Source: Candidatus Sulfotelmatobacter sp. (lineage in GTDB: Bacteria; Acidobacteriota; Terriglobia; Terriglobales; Acidobacteriaceae). From it: a stretch of DNA of 64,000 bases. Position numbers and translations under genes: made by a program. The stretch's first letter is position 1. Every line of letters starts with the position of its first letter. The stretch lies in NCBI GenBank assembly GCA_030041215.1, contig JASHOH010000136.1:124001-188000 (forward strand), in the 5' to 3' direction. The notes under the pieces were generated by a model, which had not been told where the DNA came from, searched no databases, and saw only the letters and a program-made list of their open reading frames with translations. Shown here in pieces: positions 62,627 through 64,000 of this stretch.

Positions 62627-63610
62627 CTAAGAATGCGCAACAACAGTGGTTCCGGCGAAGTCGAACTGCATTCGGACTTCGCGTAAGCCCGCGCCGCGCA
62701 TGGCCGCGCGCAGGCGAGCCTTTTCTTCGGCGTAGAACATGAGAAAGCCGCCTCCGCCCGCGCCAATTAGCTTGCCCCCAAGCGCGCCGTTATTGCATGC
62801 AAGTTGGTATAGCCGGTCGATCTCGCCGCTGCTCATGCCGGGAGAGCGCTTTCTTTTGTGCTCCCAGTGAACGTTCATCAGGCTGGCAAATTTCTTCAGA
62901 TCTCCTGCCAGCAACGCTTCCCTGCTCTCGACGCCCAATTGTTTGGTGAAATGCAGGTTCTCGATCATCTGCGAATTATTCTCTTTGGTTTTGGAATCCT
63001 GGTCGCGAAGAATGTCAGATGCGTTGCGTGAGCTTCCAGTAAAAAAAAGCAAAAGTCCATCTTCCAGGTTCGCTAGTGTTTCCGCGGGAAGTTTCAGCGG
63101 TTCCACGGTCACACGATCGTCGGGCAGAAATTGAAAACAGGTGATCCCCCCGAAAGCGGCGATGTATTGATCCTGCTTGCCGATCGGCTCCTTCAATAAG
63201 TCCAACTCGATGTGGCAGGCTTGCTCGGCGAGATCGTGCGGTAGCACAAAATCTCTTTTCAACGTGTGCAAGGCGCACAACAGCGCCGTGGTGAAGCTGC
63301 CAGAGGAACCCATTCCTGTACCCGCGGGAATGTCGGACAGGCTGACGATTTCGAGATAGGGTCCGGTAACGCCGGTCAGCTTCAATGCCTCACGGATGAT
63401 GGGATGCTGAATCTGGTCGACACGATCGACTTCTTCGAACTTCGAATATTTCACGAGGATGCGCGGGCGAAAGGCTTCGTTAATCGTTATGTAAACGTAG
63501 CGATTGATTGCGGCCGAGAGTACAAAGCCTGTGTGCTGCCGGTAATACGATGGAAGATCAGTGCCACCGCCGCCGAGACAGATTCGCAGGGGGCTTCGGG
63601 TTATGATCAT
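62627..63610 (-). CDS. hddA: D-glycero-D-manno-heptose 7-phosphate kinase (HddA-like)
   Basis: 327 residues of the GHMP kinase superfamily: substrate motif TRSPLRICLGGGGTDLPSYY, ATP loop PAGTGMGSSGSFTTAL, and the C-terminal GGKLIGAGGGGFLMFYAEE. The HddA type phosphorylates heptose-7-P at C1. ATG 63610 is used; the 75 codons upstream in frame come from a repeat (reading as HPERIEESR) and are not real coding sequence. First gene of the heptose operon. Confidence 0.9.
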   Translation of the reverse strand: MIITRSPLRICLGGGGTDLPSYYRQHTGFVLSAAINRYVYITINEAFRPRILVKYSKFEEVDRVDQIQHPIIREALKLTGVTGPYLEIVSLSDIPAGTGMGSSGSFTTALLCALHTLKRDFVLPHDLAEQACHIELDLLKEPIGKQDQYIAAFGGITCFQFLPDDRVTVEPLKLPAETLANLEDGLLLFFTGSSRNASDILRDQDSKTKENNSQMIENLHFTKQLGVESREALLAGDLKKFASLMNVHWEHKRKRSPGMSSGEIDRLYQLACNNGALGGKLIGAGGGGFLMFYAEEKARLRAAMRGAGLREVRMQFDFAGTTVVAHS

Positions 63611-63737
63611 CGGTTGGATCCGCGGCCGGGCGCAGGAGTCATGTCCAGATGATATGCGACACGGCGGTCGCGGGTCGAGTGGCGGCGAGGGTTGGAAGTG
63701 GGCTATTTTGTTGCTTTTGTTTGCCTTTTGCTTGCTT

Positions 63738-63821
63738 TTGTCATCGCGAACGAAGTGAGGAACCTTGGTTGTTGCCCGTGCCAACAAACACCTAGATTCC
63801 TCGATCCGCTCGGGATGACAA
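63738..63821. repeat. TTGTCAT...GAAGTGAGGAA inverted repeat upstream of hddA
   Basis: A TTGTCATCGCGAACGAAGTG unit and its inverted partner TCGATCCGCTCGGGATGACAA form the ends. Same family as 43207-43318. Confidence 0.7.
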
Positions 63822-63850
63822 AGTAGCCGAATCACTCCTTTTCAGCCCGG

Positions 63851-64000
63851 TCATTCCACCTCAAAATCTGCAGTGCGGGTCTTGGTCCCATTGTTCAGAG
63901 AGTCCACCGCCCGCAACTGAAGGTGATAAGACCCGGACGGCAATGTGGCGACTGGTAATTTCAGGCCAAGGGCAATCACCGGATTTCCTGCCTTGCCTTT
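63851..64000 (-). CDS. C-terminal end of a probable secreted protein (VWFA-related, acidobacterial type)
   Basis: Only the last 49 residues are in the window, ending VDSLNNGTKTRTADFEVE. The LPSGSYHLQLRAVDS stretch is an Ig-like strand pattern that closes many acidobacterial proteins with a VWFA-related domain. The assignment rests on this tail alone. Confidence 0.5.
   Translation of the reverse strand, partial: KGKAGNPVIALGLKLPVATLPSGSYHLQLRAVDSLNNGTKTRTADFEVE

Noticed and set aside
63611-63835. 75-codon N-terminal extension of hddA
   Set aside because: The translated text comes from the TTGTCAT repeat and the GHMP fold starts exactly at ATG 63610.
1-64000. tRNA, rRNA, CRISPR array, replication origin
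   Set aside because: Looked for on both strands by eye; no cloverleaf with CCA-type end, no regular spacer array and no DnaA-box cluster was found.

Overview
The window looks like chromosomal DNA of a soil-type Acidobacteriota (class Terriglobia, Koribacter/Sulfotelmatobacter-like). This is an inference from gene content: a bacterial hopanoid cluster of the hpnC-D-E type, exported PLP and molybdenum enzymes, a gene end like those of acidobacterial VWFA-related secreted proteins, dense interspersed short repeats, and complex I genes grouped with F0 ATP-synthase genes. No rRNA, tRNA or CRISPR array was seen.

Region by region. 1-9.8 kb: the end of an MFS permease, a RES/Xre toxin-antitoxin pair with its promoter-operator, queF, an HlyD-type adaptor with a TPR lipoprotein-like exported protein, an ammonium transporter (amtB) coupled to a porin, a decayed HD-GYP gene, an exported cytochrome c and a TolC-family protein. 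10-23.7 kb: a hopanoid island. hpnJ and two half-size EamA/SMR-like transporters run on the + strand towards a long minus-strand cluster transcribed ispH > shc > (toxin-antitoxin) > hpnA > hpnG > two zinc alcohol dehydrogenases > hpnC > hpnD > hpnE. These genes cover farnesyl-PP to squalene (HpnC/D/E), cyclisation (Shc) and side-chain processing (HpnG/HpnA/HpnJ); the adenosylhopane synthase HpnH is not in the window. 24-35 kb: an exported class V aminotransferase, an inositol-3-phosphate synthase with an integrase-like N-terminal extension, a DedA protein, endonuclease III, a CHAD-HD fusion and a 918-residue repeat protein ending in a PilZ domain.

35.2-50 kb: one minus-strand energy supercluster, nuoA, nuoC, D, H, J, K, L, M, N, then atpZ, atpI, atpB and atpE. 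nuoB, the expected gene between nuoA and nuoC, is absent; an accessory insert occupies its place (an unknown winged-helix-like protein, an IS1-like transposase with a coupled small gene, an orphan helix-hairpin-helix protein and gene debris). nuoE, F, G and I are also not here. Repeat-derived hairpins sit directly in front of nuoL, nuoM and dedA.

50-64 kb: an SRPBCC protein, lysS, a sulfite dehydrogenase pair (molybdenum subunit plus cytochrome), a DcaP-like porin, a cysteine-free Rrf2 regulator, a PP2C phosphatase, a CBS-domain protein and an overlapping minus-strand operon for GDP-heptose (kinase, nucleotidyltransferase, fused isomerase-phosphatase, transaldolase). The right edge cuts the 3' end of a probable secreted protein gene.
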